Shown here: in pieces, positions 1-7,464 of the stretch
How the letters are laid out: every line of letters begins with the position of its first letter
Numbering within the stretch: position 1 is the first letter of the stretch
NCBI GenBank assembly: GCA_024274785.1
Contig: JAJSAM010000017.1
Location: 1-32,024, forward strand
Direction of reading: 5' to 3'
DNA length: 32,024 nucleotides
Origin: Planctomycetota bacterium
GTDB taxonomy: Bacteria > Planctomycetota > JAJSAM01
Notes under the pieces: generated by a model
The model's input: the letters and a program-made list of their open reading frames with translations, nothing else
Databases searched by the model: none
What the model was told of the DNA's origin: nothing
Made by a program: the position numbers and the translations under genes

Positions 1-877
1 CCAGCTCCTCTTCCTCCACCGGAGCTTCCCGGGTCAGCAACTCCGGGACGGCCGTCTCGGAGGCGATCATGCCCGTGGCGAATTGCAATTCATTCATGGT
101 CTTCTCAGTCTCCAGCATACTGCCGGCGACGGCGTCGACCTGATTGCTGATGAACTCCGGCTCCTGGCGGTTCACCGAGATCTCGGAGATGGTGCGTATC
201 TTGTTTTCCAGGCGGTCGATCTCGAGCTGGATCAACTCGTGATTCTCGTGGGCCTTTTCCAGGTTCTCGAGTCTGGCCCTGCTGGTGTTCAGGTTGTCGG
301 TCAGTGCCGCCTTCGCCTTCTCTCGGCGTGGGGAGAGTTCCTGGCCTTCGAACTCGGCGACCTTTGCGGAAAGACGGTCGATGTCGGCCTTGATGGCGTC
401 ATCGCTCGTGCGCTTGAAGAAACGCTCCAGCGACCAGGAAGTGTGCAGCAGACGCAGGTAGATCCAGAGCAGGCGGTCCAGCCCGGCGAGTTGCATCCGC
501 TCCAGCGTGCTGTTGGAACTGTCCGGTCCCCGCTGGCGCAGGTCCATGGCGATCTGGCGAAGTTCCAGGCAGCGCCCGCGGAGCGCCTCGTAACGATCCA
601 GGTACATCGCGGGAAGACCCGCGGTGATGCGCTTGAAGGTCGCCTCGGTGGACTGCTGCCCGGCGTCTCTCTTGTCCCTGGCATCCTGGGCCAGGACGTA
701 GCGCTGGAACTTGTCGTGCGTCCCGAGAAGCCCCAGGTAGGCGATCTCCCCGGCGGCCACCAGCGGCAGGATCATGTCCGGCTGCCCGGTGAGGAAGGCG
801 AACACCGTTCCCGCTCCGAGGAGCAGGAGGTTCCACTGGTTCAGGAATGCCGCCTTGACGAATTTGCCGAGCGCCAC
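1..877 (-). CDS. Membrane-anchored coiled-coil protein, 3' end cut by window edge
   Basis: The minus-strand reading frame starts with GTG at 877, overlapping the TAG stop of the upstream ABC ATPase by one base, and stays open to the window edge, giving at least 292 residues. Two hydrophobic segments lie near the N-terminus (about residues 13-30 and 36-54). The rest is charged, helical and coiled-coil-like, with many Glu, Lys, Leu and Arg residues, and the visible end is acidic (a run of Glu). I do not recognise a named family. It is the last visible gene of the PspA/ABC-transporter operon, so it probably acts at the inner membrane with those products; that is inference from position. Plus-strand frames over this stretch look like shadows because they lack a start with a ribosome site and have shadow-like composition. 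Confidence 0.75.
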   Translation of the reverse strand, partial: MALGKFVKAAFLNQWNLLLLGAGTVFAFLTGQPDMILPLVAAGEIAYLGLLGTHDKFQRYVLAQDARDKRDAGQQSTEATFKRITAGLPAMYLDRYEALRGRCLELRQIAMDLRQRGPDSSNSTLERMQLAGLDRLLWIYLRLLHTSWSLERFFKRTSDDAIKADIDRLSAKVAEFEGQELSPRREKAKAALTDNLNTSRARLENLEKAHENHELIQLEIDRLENKIRTISEISVNRQEPEFISNQVDAVAGSMLETEKTMNELQFATGMIASETAVPELLTREAPVEEEEL

Positions 878-1746
878 TACTTCCCTTCCTCGAGTTGCAT
901 GATCAGCTCGCGAATGTAGAACACCGTCTCCTGAAAGGCCGCCTCACGCTGCATCTCGAGCGCCGGTCGATCGGGAGGAGCGACCTCGAGTTCCTCGAGA
1001 ATCGTCCCGGGAGAGCTCGAGAGCAGGTAGACGCGATCGCCGAGATACACCGCCTCCTCGATCGAGTGCGTGACGAAGAAGACCGTGGCCTGTACCTCCC
1101 GCCAGAGGGTAACCAGCAGGTCCTGCATGTGCATCCGCGTCGTGGGGTCTAGCGCCCCGAAAGGCTCGTCCATCAGGATGATCCTCGGCGAGAGGATCAG
1201 GGTCCGGGCGATGGCGACGCGCTGGCGCATCCCGCCGGACAGCTCGTGCGGGTACTTGTGCAGGTCCTTCCCGACATCGAGCCCGACGCGATCCACCCAG
1301 AGCCGGCCCAACTCCTCGCGCTCCTTTCGAGGGACGTTTCGGCACTCGAGCCCGAAGCAGACGTTGTCGAGGACCGTGCGGTGATCGAGGCTCGTGTAGT
1401 CCTGGAAGACCATGCCTCGATCGGCCCCGGGTCTTGTCACCGGCTTGCCGTTCACCAGGACTTCCCCGGCGGTGGCGGGATGCTGCGGCGAGAGCCCGGC
1501 GATCAACCGGAGTATCGTACTCTTGCCGCATCCGCTCGGGCCGAGAACGGTGATGAACTCGCCCTTGCCGGGGATGTCCTCCACCACGAAGTTGATGTCC
1601 CTGATGGCCGTGAAGGCGTTCGCTTCGCCGAAACTGTAGGTTTTCGTCACTCCCTTGAACGTAACGATCGGCGTTCCCCGGATTTCCGCCGGTTGACGGA
1701 CCGCGTCGAGCACCTGCCCCATGCCGATGGCCTTGCCGTCGCTCAC
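877..1746 (-). CDS. ABC transporter ATP-binding protein, NitT/TauT (SsuB/TauB) type
   Basis: This 289-aa cytoplasmic ATPase would power the importer formed with the upstream permease. Counting from the chosen start, the Walker A motif GPSGCGKST lies near residues 69-77, the Q-loop near 115, the signature LSGGMRQR near 169-176, Walker B with DEP near 190-196, and the switch histidine (THS) near 227. The order and sequence match the nitrate/taurine/sulfonate-importer ATPases. I chose GTG at 1746 because it overlaps the permease stop as GTGA and has GGAGG seven bases upstream. An ATG 48 bases further upstream also keeps the frame open but would overlap the permease more deeply. The substrate cannot be read from the ATPase. 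Confidence 0.93.
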   Translation of the reverse strand: MSDGKAIGMGQVLDAVRQPAEIRGTPIVTFKGVTKTYSFGEANAFTAIRDINFVVEDIPGKGEFITVLGPSGCGKSTILRLIAGLSPQHPATAGEVLVNGKPVTRPGADRGMVFQDYTSLDHRTVLDNVCFGLECRNVPRKEREELGRLWVDRVGLDVGKDLHKYPHELSGGMRQRVAIARTLILSPRIILMDEPFGALDPTTRMHMQDLLVTLWREVQATVFFVTHSIEEAVYLGDRVYLLSSSPGTILEELEVAPPDRPALEMQREAAFQETVFYIRELIMQLEEGK

Positions 1747-2720
1747 GATTCGGCCTCCGACCGGGAGAGCAGGCGCGTCTTCAGATCGTTCCACTGGCCG
1801 AAGCTGAACCGCATCAGCCGGTTCAGCAGGCCGCTTCCACCGTAGCGGTGGGGGAAGAGCGATCGCTGGATCCAGTAAAGCCCCTGGTCGATGGCGAGGG
1901 CCAGCATCGGGATGATCACCAGGACGATCCAGATGTGTTCGACCATGCCTCGCCGCTGCGACTGGCGGATGATGTCGCCGAGACCACCGGCCTCCGAGCC
2001 GAGCTTCACCAGTTCGGCGAGCATGATGTAGCCGAAGGCGAGCCCGAAGAGCAGCCGCAGTGAATTGAACACCGACGGCAGCGCCAGCGGCGTCAGCACC
2101 TTCATGATCACCTGGTGGCGCGAGGCGCCGAGGGTGTAGGCGGTATCCACGTAGCGCTGGCTCACGTCGCGGATGCTGGTGGCGGTGTCCCCGGCGATGA
2201 ACATCACACAGGCGATGAAGATGAACATGATCTTCTGGATTTCACCGATGCCGAAGATGCTGAAAGTGAGTGGGATGAGGGCCGCCAGGGGGATGTTCCG
2301 GCCGAAGACCGTGAGCGGCAGGAAAAACGCCGAGACGGGGGCGAAGCAACCGCACAGGATTCCGAGCGGGATGCCGACCGCGGTGGCGAGCAGGAAGCCG
2401 AGGAGCACCCGCCTGAGCGTGGTCAGGATGTTACGGGTCAGCGCCCGGTCGAACCAGAGCGCGTGGAAGCTGTCGATGGTCTCCCCGGGGCTGGCGATCA
2501 CCGAGGGGCTGGCAATCCGGTCTTCGCGGGGCCGGTCCGGTGAGGTCATGAAGAACCACAGCCCGATCACCAGCAGCACGAACAGCAGGCTGATCGCCAC
2601 GGTACTCCACTTCGGGATGCTCCCGCGGAGAGCGAACCAGCGCCGCGCCGGTTTCGCCCGGGCCGGGGCGACCTCGGTGGTCCCCCCGGCAACCGATCCC
2701 TTCGACTCTTCGACCGCCAT
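1743..2720 (-). CDS. ABC transporter permease, NitT/TauT (SsuC/TauC) type
   Basis: A 325-aa inner-membrane permease with about six predicted helices (approximately residues 41-58, 105-126, 131-150, 160-178, 222-240 and 262-284). The cytoplasmic EAA coupling loop is clear at residues 193-217, with the typical YTLGAS followed by a Pro-Ala-Leu-Pro-like end. The protein has an N-terminal soluble tail of about 40 residues rich in Ala, Glu and Lys, and a 35-residue C-terminal tail. It starts three bases after the stop of the solute-binding/OmpA gene and overlaps the ATPase by four bases. There is one permease gene, so the transporter is presumably a homodimer, as is usual for this family. Substrate is unknown. 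Confidence 0.93.
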   Translation of the reverse strand: MAVEESKGSVAGGTTEVAPARAKPARRWFALRGSIPKWSTVAISLLFVLLVIGLWFFMTSPDRPREDRIASPSVIASPGETIDSFHALWFDRALTRNILTTLRRVLLGFLLATAVGIPLGILCGCFAPVSAFFLPLTVFGRNIPLAALIPLTFSIFGIGEIQKIMFIFIACVMFIAGDTATSIRDVSQRYVDTAYTLGASRHQVIMKVLTPLALPSVFNSLRLLFGLAFGYIMLAELVKLGSEAGGLGDIIRQSQRRGMVEHIWIVLVIIPMLALAIDQGLYWIQRSLFPHRYGGSGLLNRLMRFSFGQWNDLKTRLLSRSEAES

Positions 2721-2723
2721 CGG

Positions 2724-4454
2724 CTACTTCAACTCGGCGGGGTAGATCTTGATCTCCACACGCCGGTTCTTGGAGTGGTTCAGCGGATCATCCGGATCCA
2801 GCGGGCGGCCCCAGCCCACGCCGTCCACCGCGAACTGGTCGGGGTCGAGATCGTGGTTCCTGACCAGGGCCTCCTTCACCGCATTGGCGCGGCGCAGGGA
2901 AAGCTCCTTCGCCAGGCTCGCGGAGACGCGGCCTTTCATGGAGGAGTCGGCGTGGCCCTCGATGATGACGCTCGCCATCCCGAACTGGCCCACCGTCTCG
3001 GCGATGCCCTTCAGCACCAGGTCCGCCTGCGGGTAATAGAGCTGCTCCACGTCCTTGCCGTCGATGTTCCTCGTCACCTTGTGGTAGAGGTCCCAGTTGT
3101 TCGGCGCGAACTTGATGAACTCCACCTGCGTGATGACCTCGTCGGCCTCCCCACGGATCTCCCCGGCGGTCCGGAGCGGGTAGTGCACCTGGTACTCGTT
3201 CTTCTGGTTCGCGTACTTCGGCTCCTTGCCGAGCTTCTGGATCAGGGAGAAGTCCATCACCTGGTTGAACGGCACCGGCCGGTGGGTGACGCTGCGGATC
3301 TTCCGGTAGAGGTAGTAGGCCTTCCGCCAGACCGTCTCGAAGTTCGCCGGGTTGTTCTGGTTCACGAAGAACTGGTAGTTCTCCGCCCAGTTCGTGCTGT
3401 GGGCGTCGCCGAGCATGGCCAGGGCCTCGTCGGCGGGCAGGTTGTAGCCCTCACCCATCAGCTTCGCGACGTTCTGGCGAGCGGCATCGGACTTCAGCTC
3501 GACCATCGCGTCGAAGATCCCGCGGACCAGGCCCTCGATGATGTCCAGGTGGTCCTTGGCGAAGTCCGCGCGAGCGAACCACACGTCGGCGATGAGCTTG
3601 TTCGCCACGGTGGTATCGACCAGCATCCGGTTTCCGCGGACCTCCGAAAGGCTGTAGATGTCCGGGGCCCAGGAGACCGCGGCGGCGATGTCCTTCTGTG
3701 CATTGAAGGCAGCGGCGGCCTGGAACGCGTCGTTGGTGAAGGTCCACTGCACCTCGGACGGCTGTACGCCGCCGGTGACCAGCATGTTCAGCGCGAAGTA
3801 GTGTGACGGAGAGTTCTGAGCGAGGACGATCTTCTTCCCGCGCAGGTCGCCGACCGTCTTGATGGCGCTGCGGACGACGATGCCGTCGCCGCCGTTGCTC
3901 CAGTCCACCTGCTGAAACACGCGGGGCATGATCCGCGAGTCCTTCGGCTTGCCGCTCTGGTCGACGAAGCCCTCCAGGAACAGCGGCATCATGTCGAGCG
4001 TGGCCCAGCCGATGTGGACCTCGCCGGCGGCATAGGCGTCGCGCATCGCCACCGGGTCGTCGATCAGCACCAGTTCCACCTTGAACTGCTTTCCACCCGG
4101 AGTCTTCCAGATCTTGCCGGCGCGGAAGCCGTTGTTCGCCTGAATGATCGGCGACCATCCCGCCCATACGTTCAGGGCGAAGCGGACGGTGTCGTCCTCC
4201 ATCTCCCTGTAGGCGGATACGCCGGCCACCGGCGGAAGCGTCGCCGCCGGGACGAACTGGTATTCGCTGACGGTGGTGGGCGTCATGTCGTCCTGGGCCT
4301 CGGCCGCGCCGCCGCCGAGTTCGTTCGGATCGATGTTCCCTCCTCCGCCCGTGTTCGCCGACGGGAACAGGACGCCCCGCAGGCCGAAGACCACCAATCC
4401 GAGCACGATCACACCGACGACGATGAAGAACGGAGTCTTGGGTTTGCCTGGCAT
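2724..4454 (-). CDS. Solute-binding protein fused to OmpA-type peptidoglycan-binding domain
   Basis: This 576-aa protein has an N-terminal membrane anchor (residues about 9-27, no clear cleavage site) and a Gly-rich linker. A periplasmic binding-protein fold of the NMT1/phosphonate/nitrate group follows (about 85-400; for example LRGKKIVLAQNSPSHYF near 204-220). The last domain is OmpA-like (about 440-573). In that domain, GHAD near 500-503 and LSLRRA near 518-523 match the OmpA positions that bind diaminopimelate (Asp503 and Arg521 as the likely equivalents), and NRRVEI near 563-568 is the usual closing strand. The architecture would tether a transport receptor both to the membrane and to the wall. 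A GGGGGT-type ribosome site precedes ATG 4454. The gene lies between the 96-aa gene and the permease. The ligand is unknown. Confidence 0.92.
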   Translation of the reverse strand: MPGKPKTPFFIVVGVIVLGLVVFGLRGVLFPSANTGGGGNIDPNELGGGAAEAQDDMTPTTVSEYQFVPAATLPPVAGVSAYREMEDDTVRFALNVWAGWSPIIQANNGFRAGKIWKTPGGKQFKVELVLIDDPVAMRDAYAAGEVHIGWATLDMMPLFLEGFVDQSGKPKDSRIMPRVFQQVDWSNGGDGIVVRSAIKTVGDLRGKKIVLAQNSPSHYFALNMLVTGGVQPSEVQWTFTNDAFQAAAAFNAQKDIAAAVSWAPDIYSLSEVRGNRMLVDTTVANKLIADVWFARADFAKDHLDIIEGLVRGIFDAMVELKSDAARQNVAKLMGEGYNLPADEALAMLGDAHSTNWAENYQFFVNQNNPANFETVWRKAYYLYRKIRSVTHRPVPFNQVMDFSLIQKLGKEPKYANQKNEYQVHYPLRTAGEIRGEADEVITQVEFIKFAPNNWDLYHKVTRNIDGKDVEQLYYPQADLVLKGIAETVGQFGMASVIIEGHADSSMKGRVSASLAKELSLRRANAVKEALVRNHDLDPDQFAVDGVGWGRPLDPDDPLNHSKNRRVEIKIYPAELK

Positions 4455-4476
4455 GGCACTACCCCCTTCTCGCTTG

Positions 4477-4767
4477 CTACCCCTTGAAAACCGTATTCGT
4501 ACGCGCTTCCTGCATGGAGCAGAGAAGCTTCATGATGTCGTATGCCGTCAACTCGCAAAGGAGCGCCGTGACCTCGGCGTGGAGGGCGTCATCGAGTTTC
4601 GGCTCGACCGCCTTCATGAGCGCCACGATGCGCTCCTCCTGGGCCTCGAGCTCGTCCCTGCTGACGATTCCGTCCGCCATGGCTTCCATGAAGGAGCCGA
4701 GCCGCCGGGCGTGATCCTCGATGGTGACGTCTCCCTCGTCGGAGAGCCAACTGGTTCGTTCGGTCAT
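4477..4767 (-). CDS. Small helical protein of unknown function (96 aa)
   Basis: A short acidic protein, predicted mostly helical, without a membrane segment or signal peptide. It is rich in Glu, Ala, Leu and Met, and has a Cys near residue 70 and another near 82. I recognise no family. The start is well placed: ATG 4767 sits nine bases after the AAA+ gene stop, with AGGTAGGGA as ribosome site. Its position between the AAA+ ATPase and the binding protein, with short gaps on both sides, makes it a fixed part of the operon. An adaptor role for the AAA+ protein or PspA is possible but is only inference. Confidence 0.7.
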   Translation of the reverse strand: MTERTSWLSDEGDVTIEDHARRLGSFMEAMADGIVSRDELEAQEERIVALMKAVEPKLDDALHAEVTALLCELTAYDIMKLLCSMQEARTNTVFKG

Positions 4768-4776
4768 TGCTGATCC

Positions 4777-6612
4777 CTACCTCTCGAGTATCTGCCGGAT
4801 GGCCACCAATCGCTCCTGGATGGCCACCCTGCCGTCTGGTTTCGAAACCTGCTCCCTCCACTTCTCCGGGAGGAAGGAAAGCTGCGTGCATTCCAATACC
4901 GCGGCGAGTTCCTGGGCCTCGCGCTCGAGCCCCTGCGCAGAGGGTACGAAGTCCTCAACGGCCGCGTCCACGTCGCTCTTCGTCACCTGCTTGCGTCCGG
5001 CGGTCATGGCGTGGCGATTGGCGCCGAGGACCAGGCTCTCGATGTCGCTGCCGGAGAGGCCCCGGCGGTTCGGTTCGAGGTGGTCGAAAGCACCTCTCTT
5101 CGGCTTGACCCCGTTCTTCTTCGCCATCACCCGGAACATCGATCGGAACTCGTCCTCGTTCGTCGGATAGAAGAGCGGGATATGCACTTCGGCGCGTCCC
5201 TGCCGCTTCAGGTCCACCGGGAGGTTGTCCGGACGGCTGGTCAGGAGCATCCAGACGATCTTGCCGCGATAGCGGGTGTCGCCCATCTGGCTCGCGATGA
5301 TGGAGAAGACGCGGCTCGACGTGCCGGAATCTCCGGACGCCTCCCTTGTGCCGAGGGCCGCGTCGGCCTCGTCCACGATCACCACTACCGGACCGAGCGA
5401 GCGGAGAACCGTGAGCACGTGCTCCAGGTTGCCCTCGGTCTCCCCGACGTACTTCGAACGGAAATTCAGCAGCTTCACACAGGGGATGCCGATGGAACCG
5501 GCGTAGCATTCGGCGAGAAAGGTCTTGCCCGTGCCCACCGGCCCGCAGATCAGGTAGCCCATCGGTGCGAAATCGAGCTTGCCCTCCATGATCAGGTCGG
5601 CGTCGCCCTTGAGCCTCTTCTTGGCCGCCACGTGGCCGACCACCATCTGAAGGTCGTGTTTCGGCTCGAAGAACTCGAGCAGCCCGCTGCACTGCCGCTC
5701 GATCATGGTCTTCTTCAGGTGACGGAACGACCGCGCGTTCACACGTCCGCCGCCGGTCGCCGCCTGGGCCACGACGACGTTCAGGTTCACCAGGGAGAGC
5801 CCGTTGCTGAGTTCGGCCAGTTCCGCCGGCTTGAAGTCGGAGACCTTCTTCCACTCGGCCTCGCTGCCCACCGCCTGCCGGGCGAAGCGCTCCCGATCGT
5901 CCCGTGACGGCATCGGCACCCGCACCGCGGCCACGTACGGATTCTGCACCAGCCGCGTGTTCACCTCGGTGAGCCGTTCGGCGATGAGGCAGAACGCGAT
6001 GTTGAGTCTCTTCATATAGGGATTCTGGGCCCACCCGAGGAGTCTGACCAGCAGCGAGTTGTTGGCGGAGTAACCCTCGGCGGGGACGATGTACTGTGCA
6101 TGCTGGAAGATCATCGCGACGCTGGTGGATTTCACCTTCTCCCCGGCCTTCGGCGCGGATCCCCTCAGCATCTTCCGCTGCAGGAAACGGTCGAGCAGGA
6201 AGAAGGCCTTCTCCGGGCTGCGGGGCCAGCGCGAGGGTTCCCCGAGCGCGGTGGTGTGGGTGAGCATCGACTTCAGGCGGTCGCGGTTCGTCCCGGGCAG
6301 AGGGCGCAGGCCCCGGCCGAGGTCGTAGTTCAGGACCACATTCCAGGCCCCGAAGACCTTCGTCGCCAGGAACTCCGGGAGATCGCACCAGGCATCTTCA
6401 CCATCGCCGCCGCTCGGGCAGTAGACGAGATCGTGCACGTTGCCGTGCAGCACGAACACCGACGTGGTGCCGGAGAAATAGAGGTCCGCGAGCTCTTCCG
6501 CCCAGTCCGGATACCAGTCCGGGAGCCGGCGTCCCGGGGGCACCGGCGCCGCGGCGATGTGAAGGTCCGGCTTGAGCGTGGGAGCGGAGCCTGCGTCCGC
6601 ACCATCCCTCAC
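4777..6612 (-). CDS. AAA+ ATPase with degenerate N-terminal domain, partner of PspA
   Basis: A 611-aa cytoplasmic protein. The C-terminal AAA+ module is complete: Walker A GPVGTGKT (357-364), Walker B ending VDEAD (413-417), sensor 1 in LLTSRPDN (456-463), arginine-finger candidates R470 and R473, and a sensor 2/lid region GLSGSDIESL (518-527). The N-terminal half (about 35-300) resembles an inactive AAA fold; it begins TTSVFVLHGNVHDL and lacks a P-loop, an arrangement like Ycf46-type ATPases. There is no GAFTGA loop and no DNA-binding domain, so it is not a PspF-type sigma54 activator. GTG at 6612 overlaps the pspA stop (GTGA) and has GAGGAAA upstream. It probably remodels PspA assemblies or another operon product; that role is inferred from the neighbourhood. 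Confidence 0.88.
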   Translation of the reverse strand: MRDGADAGSAPTLKPDLHIAAAPVPPGRRLPDWYPDWAEELADLYFSGTTSVFVLHGNVHDLVYCPSGGDGEDAWCDLPEFLATKVFGAWNVVLNYDLGRGLRPLPGTNRDRLKSMLTHTTALGEPSRWPRSPEKAFFLLDRFLQRKMLRGSAPKAGEKVKSTSVAMIFQHAQYIVPAEGYSANNSLLVRLLGWAQNPYMKRLNIAFCLIAERLTEVNTRLVQNPYVAAVRVPMPSRDDRERFARQAVGSEAEWKKVSDFKPAELAELSNGLSLVNLNVVVAQAATGGGRVNARSFRHLKKTMIERQCSGLLEFFEPKHDLQMVVGHVAAKKRLKGDADLIMEGKLDFAPMGYLICGPVGTGKTFLAECYAGSIGIPCVKLLNFRSKYVGETEGNLEHVLTVLRSLGPVVVIVDEADAALGTREASGDSGTSSRVFSIIASQMGDTRYRGKIVWMLLTSRPDNLPVDLKRQGRAEVHIPLFYPTNEDEFRSMFRVMAKKNGVKPKRGAFDHLEPNRRGLSGSDIESLVLGANRHAMTAGRKQVTKSDVDAAVEDFVPSAQGLEREAQELAAVLECTQLSFLPEKWREQVSKPDGRVAIQERLVAIRQILER

Positions 6613-7358
6613 GTCGTGGTTTCCTCTTCGGCGGCCAAACCGAGCTGCTTCGTCGTACCCTCGATCTCGGCGGTTTCCGGGGTGACCAGCCCCATGTCGA
6701 TCTCGAATTCGGCCAGGGCCTGCTCGGCCATCGCGGCCTCCATGGCCTCTTCGGCTTCGATCTCCGCGACACCCTCACCGGACATGTCCGCGGCCACGCG
6801 CGCCCTGGCCCGGTTCAGGTTGATCTTCTCCTGAATGACCTGCTCGATCTGTCCGAAGTCCGTCGTGACGTCGAAGTTGAAGGACTCGGAGAGCTTGGCC
6901 ATCTCCGCCTCGGCGCGGCTCATCTTCAGCTCCGCGTCGTACTTCTGGATCTTCTCGCGGACCTTTGCGAGCTTGCCGCCCGCATTCTTGATTTTCTTCA
7001 GGTTGTTCTCGTAGGACCTCTCGTGCATCGCGAGCTGCTGCTCGTTCTCCTTGAGTTCCGTGCGCGTCCTGGTCAGCTCGAGGGCGAAGTTCCCGGCGGT
7101 TTCCCGGTTGCCCGCGGTGAGGTAGGCCTTCACCCTGGCCTTCAGCATGGTCTCGTGCTTCTTCGCGGCGGCGACCTGCTGGGAAACGCGCTCCACGAGG
7201 GCGCGGTACTGCTCGAGACCTTCCCGCCCCTCCTTCATCTGGTCGACGGCCTGATCGTATTCGTACTGCATCTGGGCGACCGGGTCGGCTGTCCAGAAGT
7301 AGTTTGCGAGTTTGTTCACCTGGGCCGCGAGGGCCCGCCACAGTTTGCCGAGAATCAT
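6609..7358 (-). CDS. pspA: PspA/IM30 (Vipp1) family membrane-remodelling protein
   Basis: A 249-aa protein that is almost wholly helical and coiled-coil, with an amphipathic N-terminus and the family pattern DPVAQMQYEYDQAVDQM near residues 25-41. The Glu/Ala-rich C-terminal tail (about 190-249) is longer and more acidic than in E. coli PspA. Family members form rods or rings on the inner face of the cytoplasmic membrane and protect it under stress. It is the first gene of the minus-strand operon, coupled to the AAA+ gene by a GTGA overlap. ATG 7358 has AAAGGTGGG as ribosome site, and a sigma70-like promoter lies 33-61 bases upstream. Confidence 0.93.
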   Translation of the reverse strand: MILGKLWRALAAQVNKLANYFWTADPVAQMQYEYDQAVDQMKEGREGLEQYRALVERVSQQVAAAKKHETMLKARVKAYLTAGNRETAGNFALELTRTRTELKENEQQLAMHERSYENNLKKIKNAGGKLAKVREKIQKYDAELKMSRAEAEMAKLSESFNFDVTTDFGQIEQVIQEKINLNRARARVAADMSGEGVAEIEAEEAMEAAMAEQALAEFEIDMGLVTPETAEIEGTTKQLGLAAEEETTT

Positions 7359-7390
7359 AGCCTGCCCACCTTTCGAGAATCCCTCGAGCG

Positions 7391-7419
7391 ATTGTCCGAA
7401 GGCCCGAATCTCCTGTCAA
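7391..7419 (-). promoter_or_regulatory. Sigma70-like promoter of the pspA operon
   Basis: On the minus strand, TTGACA (7414-7419) is followed after exactly 17 bases by GACAAT (7391-7396). This would give a 5' leader of about 25 bases before pspA. A second TTGACA lies 22 bases further upstream (7436-7441), so the motif is present as a direct repeat. I saw no sigma54 -24/-12 pair, unlike enterobacterial psp operons. Confidence 0.55.
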
Positions 7420-7425
7420 TCCCTA

Positions 7426-7453
7426 TTGCCCTGCTTGTCAAAGGGCGTAGGAT
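7426..7453 (+). promoter_or_regulatory. Possible promoter of the MFS transporter gene
   Basis: TTGCCC (7426-7431), 16 bases, TAGGAT (7448-7453). Each box matches the consensus at four of six positions. It would start transcription almost at the ATG, so the mRNA would be nearly leaderless; the ribosome site before 7465 is indeed weak. It lies within the divergent pspA promoter region. Confidence 0.25.
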
Positions 7454-7464
7454 TTCGGGCCTCC

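Noticed and set aside
1..7464. Sigma54-dependent promoter for the psp operon
   Set aside because: I looked for the GG-N10-GC type -24/-12 pair before pspA and found none convincing; a sigma70-like pair fits better.
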